From positions 1 through 18,817 of the forward strand of contig NZ_JALXPE010000071.1 in assembly GCF_025143365.1 (NCBI RefSeq): a stretch of 18,817 nt of DNA, given 5' to 3'. Below are positions 16,987 through 18,817 of the stretch, piece by piece. Positions within the stretch are counted from its first letter, which is position 1, and every line of letters begins with the position of its first letter. A model generated the notes under the pieces. That model was not told where the DNA came from. It was given only the letters and a program-made list of their open reading frames with translations, and searched no databases. Made by a program: the position numbers and the translations under genes. This DNA comes from Microbacterium sp. p3-SID336. Lineage in GTDB: Bacteria; Actinomycetota; Actinomycetes; Actinomycetales; Microbacteriaceae.

Positions 16987-17241
16987 ATGAACGTCAGTAG
17001 TCGTTGGGTATGGCACGCGGGTGGCACGCCCGCACCTTCCAGAAGAGAGCGGGGTGGTCCGCCGACCGAAATTCGGTCCCGGCGTGCCACCGACCTCGTG
17101 CCACAGCGTGCCATAGGGCGCCTCGTAGCCCGCGAGAAAACCCTGATAGAAAGCCACTTTTGGGAGGGCATGACCTCTAGTGGCACGCAGTGGCACGACG
17201 GTTCGCGTGAGTCCGCTCGAGACCAGCGGAGGACACGATGA
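16987..17241 (+). CDS. Possible 84-residue leader ORF translationally coupled to the integrase
   Basis: An ATG at 16987 is preceded by AGAGGAGG at 16973-16980 with six bases between, one of the best ribosome sites in the window. The frame stays open to a TGA at 17239-17241 that overlaps the integrase ATG (ATGA). The predicted protein is arginine-rich, has no recognisable domain, and its codons run through all seven TGGCACG repeats in different frames, so it may not be a conserved protein. It could be a coupled leader peptide, or the start of a host gene cut by the insertion and continued by chance. The evidence is the ribosome site and the overlap only. Confidence 0.3.
   Translation: MNVSSRWVWHAGGTPAPSRRERGGPPTEIRSRRATDLVPQRAIGRLVAREKTLIESHFWEGMTSSGTQWHDGSRESARDQRRTR
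17011..17197. repeat. Seven TGGCACG repeats upstream of the integrase gene (candidate arm-type sites)
   Basis: TGGCACG occurs on the plus strand at 17011, 17022, 17181 and 17191, and on the minus strand at 17083-17089, 17097-17103 and 17107-17113. The order is thus a forward pair, an inverted trio and a forward pair, with repeats in a group 10-14 bp apart. Five of seven extend to GTGGCACG and five of seven are followed by C. Two more copies lie inside the integrase gene (17490-17496 minus, 18036-18042 plus). Such clusters next to a tyrosine integrase are usually arm-type sites bound by its N-terminal domain. Operators of an element repressor are the alternative. Confidence 0.65.
17064..17078. 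repeat. 15-bp perfect palindrome GACCGAAATTCGGTC
   Basis: Seven base pairs flank a central A, so the site is symmetric apart from that base. It lies between the first forward pair and the inverted trio of TGGCACG repeats, 160 bp before the integrase. The size and symmetry suit a dimeric helix-turn-helix repressor. No terminator-like T-tract follows. Confidence 0.5.
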
Positions 17242-18524
17242 GCGCGACGAAGACCCGGGAACCAGCAGCAGTCAGGCGTGAGAGCTGGGGGAGCCTTCGT
17301 AAGCTCCCCTCTGGCCGGTGGCAGGCTCGCTACCCCGCACCCGACGGCGAGATGTACACCGCCCGGACGGAGGACGACAAGCCGCTGACGTTCCTGACGA
17401 AGACCGATGCCCGCGCGTGGCTCGCCGGTGTTCACACGACGATTGCCCGTCAGCAGTGGGAGCCGCCCTCGGTGATCGCCGCTCGACGCCGTGCCACAGC
17501 GGAGGCAGAGAAAGCACGGTCCATCGGCTTCTCCGAGTACGCGGAACGCTGGGTGGCGTTCATCCGCGCGGAGCCGAACCGCAGTGGCAGGAAACGTGCA
17601 ATCGCCACCGTCCGCTCTTACAAGAGCAAGGTCGACGGGTACCTCATCCCAGAGTTCGAAGACACCCCGATCCGGCAGATCGACGAGGCCCGTATCCGGC
17701 AGATGACCGATCGTCTCGACGCGATTCCCTCGCCACTGAATCCGAGATCGAAGTTCAACGGCATCACGCGACCGGTGCTGATCGTCCTCATGATGATCCT
17801 CCGCCAGGCAGCTCGAGAAGGAGTTATCCCCGCTGCGCCGAACATCTCCATTCCGAAGCAGGAGCCCGTGCGGCACGACGCCGATCACGACGAGGACGAA
17901 GACGTCGCGAGTCCCGAGCAGGTCGAGGCTTTGTATGAGGCAACACCGGGGCACTGGGCGATCATGGTGCTCTTCGCGGCGTGGTGCCAGCTGCGGCGGG
18001 GGGAGTGCCTGGGCTTGCAGCGCAGGGACATCGAGTGGCACGACGACGGCACCGCGACCTTGCATGTGCGTCGGCAACTGAACGCGAACACCGGCGACTA
18101 CTCGGAGAGGCTCAAGAGCGACGCCGGTAGGCGGACGCTCAGCATCCCGAAGCTCATGATCGACCGCCTCAAAGATCATCTGCGGGACAACGTCGCGGCC
18201 GAGGCCAAAGCGCCACTGATCCCCACCAACATCCGTGGCAGCGTCCCGCTGTCGAACACCCGATGGGGATACGTGTGGGCGGATGCTCGAGATGGTGTCG
18301 CTGACCTCCGGCCGCGATTCCGGTTCCACGATCTCCGTCACACGGGGCTGACGATCTTCGCCCAGGAGGGCGCAACACTCGCAGAGCTGATGCGCCGTGG
18401 CGGCCACGCCGATATCCGTGTCGTCCTCCGCTACCAGCACGCCACGATGGCCCGCGATCGTGAGCTCGCGGACCGTATGAGCGATCGCGTTCAGGAGCGG
18501 ATCAACGCGGCCAGGACGGCATGA
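17238..18524 (+). CDS. int: Tyrosine recombinase/phage-type integrase
   Basis: A 428-residue site-specific recombinase that would integrate and excise the element. The N-terminal part (about 15-75, SWGSLRKLPSGRWQARYPAPDG) looks like the AP2-like arm-binding domain. A SAM-like core-binding domain covers about 97-195. The catalytic domain runs from about 225 and carries the full set Arg253 (QLRRGECLGL), Lys293 (KSDAGRRTLSI), His364 and Arg367 (HDLRH), His390 (GGHADI) and the nucleophile Tyr399 (VLRYQHA). Everything needed for activity appears present. GGAGG at 17228-17232 precedes the ATG. Its 5' end faces the chromosome (nrdF side) and transcription runs into the element, followed by the excisionase-like gene. 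The arm-site-like repeats lie directly upstream. Confidence 0.95.
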   Translation: MSATKTREPAAVRRESWGSLRKLPSGRWQARYPAPDGEMYTARTEDDKPLTFLTKTDARAWLAGVHTTIARQQWEPPSVIAARRRATAEAEKARSIGFSEYAERWVAFIRAEPNRSGRKRAIATVRSYKSKVDGYLIPEFEDTPIRQIDEARIRQMTDRLDAIPSPLNPRSKFNGITRPVLIVLMMILRQAAREGVIPAAPNISIPKQEPVRHDADHDEDEDVASPEQVEALYEATPGHWAIMVLFAAWCQLRRGECLGLQRRDIEWHDDGTATLHVRRQLNANTGDYSERLKSDAGRRTLSIPKLMIDRLKDHLRDNVAAEAKAPLIPTNIRGSVPLSNTRWGYVWADARDGVADLRPRFRFHDLRHTGLTIFAQEGATLAELMRRGGHADIRVVLRYQHATMARDRELADRMSDRVQERINAARTA

Positions 18525-18591
18525 GAGTCGCCGTGGGACAGTCATGGACACCTATCAGGAGAAAGATTTCATCAACAAGGGAGGCACCACC

Positions 18592-18798
18592 ATGGCCGTT
18601 CACGATCGTTCACAGTCCCCAGCGCTCAAGCTGATCTCGCTGGCCGTCGCCGCCGACACCTACGGAGTGTCGATCAAGACGCTGCGCCGCCGGATCTCGG
18701 ATGGCACCGTGCACGGCTACCGGGTCGGCCGGCTGATCCGCGTCGACCCGGACGAACTCCGCGAGAAGCTGCTCATCGAGATCCCTTCAGCGAAGTAA
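18592..18798 (+). CDS. Excisionase-family helix-turn-helix DNA-binding protein
   Basis: A 68-residue protein with one MerR/excisionase-type winged helix: KLISLAVAADTYGVSIKTLRR (about 13-33), the wing GYRVGRLIRVDPDEL (43-57) and a short tail. This fits the small recombination-directionality factors and pseudo-excisionases of actinobacterial mobile elements, which bend att DNA with the integrase. A small element regulator is the other possibility. The ATG at 18592 is chosen because AAGGGAGG (18577-18584) sits seven bases upstream. An in-frame ATG at 18544 would add 16 residues without a comparable site. It lies 67 bp after int. The element continues beyond the window. Confidence 0.82.
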   Translation: MAVHDRSQSPALKLISLAVAADTYGVSIKTLRRRISDGTVHGYRVGRLIRVDPDELREKLLIEIPSAK

Positions 18799-18817
18799 GC
18801 GCAAGACCAAGAGTGGG

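Larger units (their letters stand above)
16953..18817. mobile_element. Left end of an integrated genetic element (prophage or integrative element), partial
   Basis: The nrd operon closes at the 16911-16952 terminator, and an integrase, its repeat array and an excisionase-like gene follow at once. Some spacer bases here are richer in A/T than the chromosome (for example 17135-17161). The left boundary (attL) should be between about 16863 and 17010, but I cannot fix it without the other end. No tRNA gene lies at the junction, so the target would be the nrdF 3' region or the intergenic DNA behind it. Phage, integrative plasmid and genomic island cannot be separated from this fragment. Confidence 0.6.

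Noticed and set aside
17011..17197. The TGGCACG array as a CRISPR array or plasmid iterons
   Set aside because: The repeats are 7-8 bp, occur in both orientations and lack uniform spacers, so it is not CRISPR. No replication initiator is visible, so an iteron origin is not supported.
16863..17237. A tRNA or tRNA fragment as the integration target
   Set aside because: No cloverleaf, TTC-type T-loop or CCA-adjacent stem could be found on either strand.

Overview
The window is high-GC DNA from an actinobacterium, most likely a member of the Microbacteriaceae such as Microbacterium (an inference, not a database match). The reasons are an actinobacterial-type class Ib ribonucleotide reductase cluster (nrdHIEF), a Corynebacterium-like IclR-controlled hut locus, frequent GTG starts, and several starts lying six bases after a TANNNT box, as in leaderless actinobacterial transcripts.

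Layout. 1-76: 3' tail of a 5S rRNA gene and its strong terminator, the end of an rRNA operon entering from the left. 133-6291: histidine utilisation. A minus-strand IclR-type regulator (hutR) is divergent from hutH-hutU-hutI, three overlapping genes that convert histidine to formimidoylglutamate. The last enzyme, hutG, is on the opposite strand, one base behind a DUF445 membrane-protein gene. A dyad between hutR and hutH resembles the HutR operator of Corynebacterium. 7607-7879: a small CsoR/RcnR-family metal-type repressor gene, apparently leaderless. 7895-8456: an Lrp/AsnC regulator followed directly by the last 29 codons of a deleted class III aminotransferase. 8538-12628: a minus-strand catabolic block of an MFS transporter, a KDG-type PfkB sugar kinase, an alpha/beta hydrolase and an acyl-CoA dehydrogenase-fold flavoprotein. 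12629-13007: a gene-free regulatory stretch. 13008-16862: nrdH-nrdI-nrdE-nrdF, making deoxyribonucleotides, closed by a strong terminator at 16911-16952.

From about 16953 to the right edge the window looks like the left end of an integrated element. It has a tyrosine integrase and an excisionase-like helix-turn-helix gene. The 230 bp before the integrase hold seven copies of the 7-mer TGGCACG, in a forward pair, an inverted trio and a forward pair, with repeats in each group 10-14 bp apart. These are candidate integrase arm-type or regulatory sites and are the most unusual non-coding structure in the window. A possible 84-codon leader ORF with a strong ribosome-binding site spans them and overlaps the integrase start. 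No tRNA target, CRISPR array, transposase or defence system was seen.
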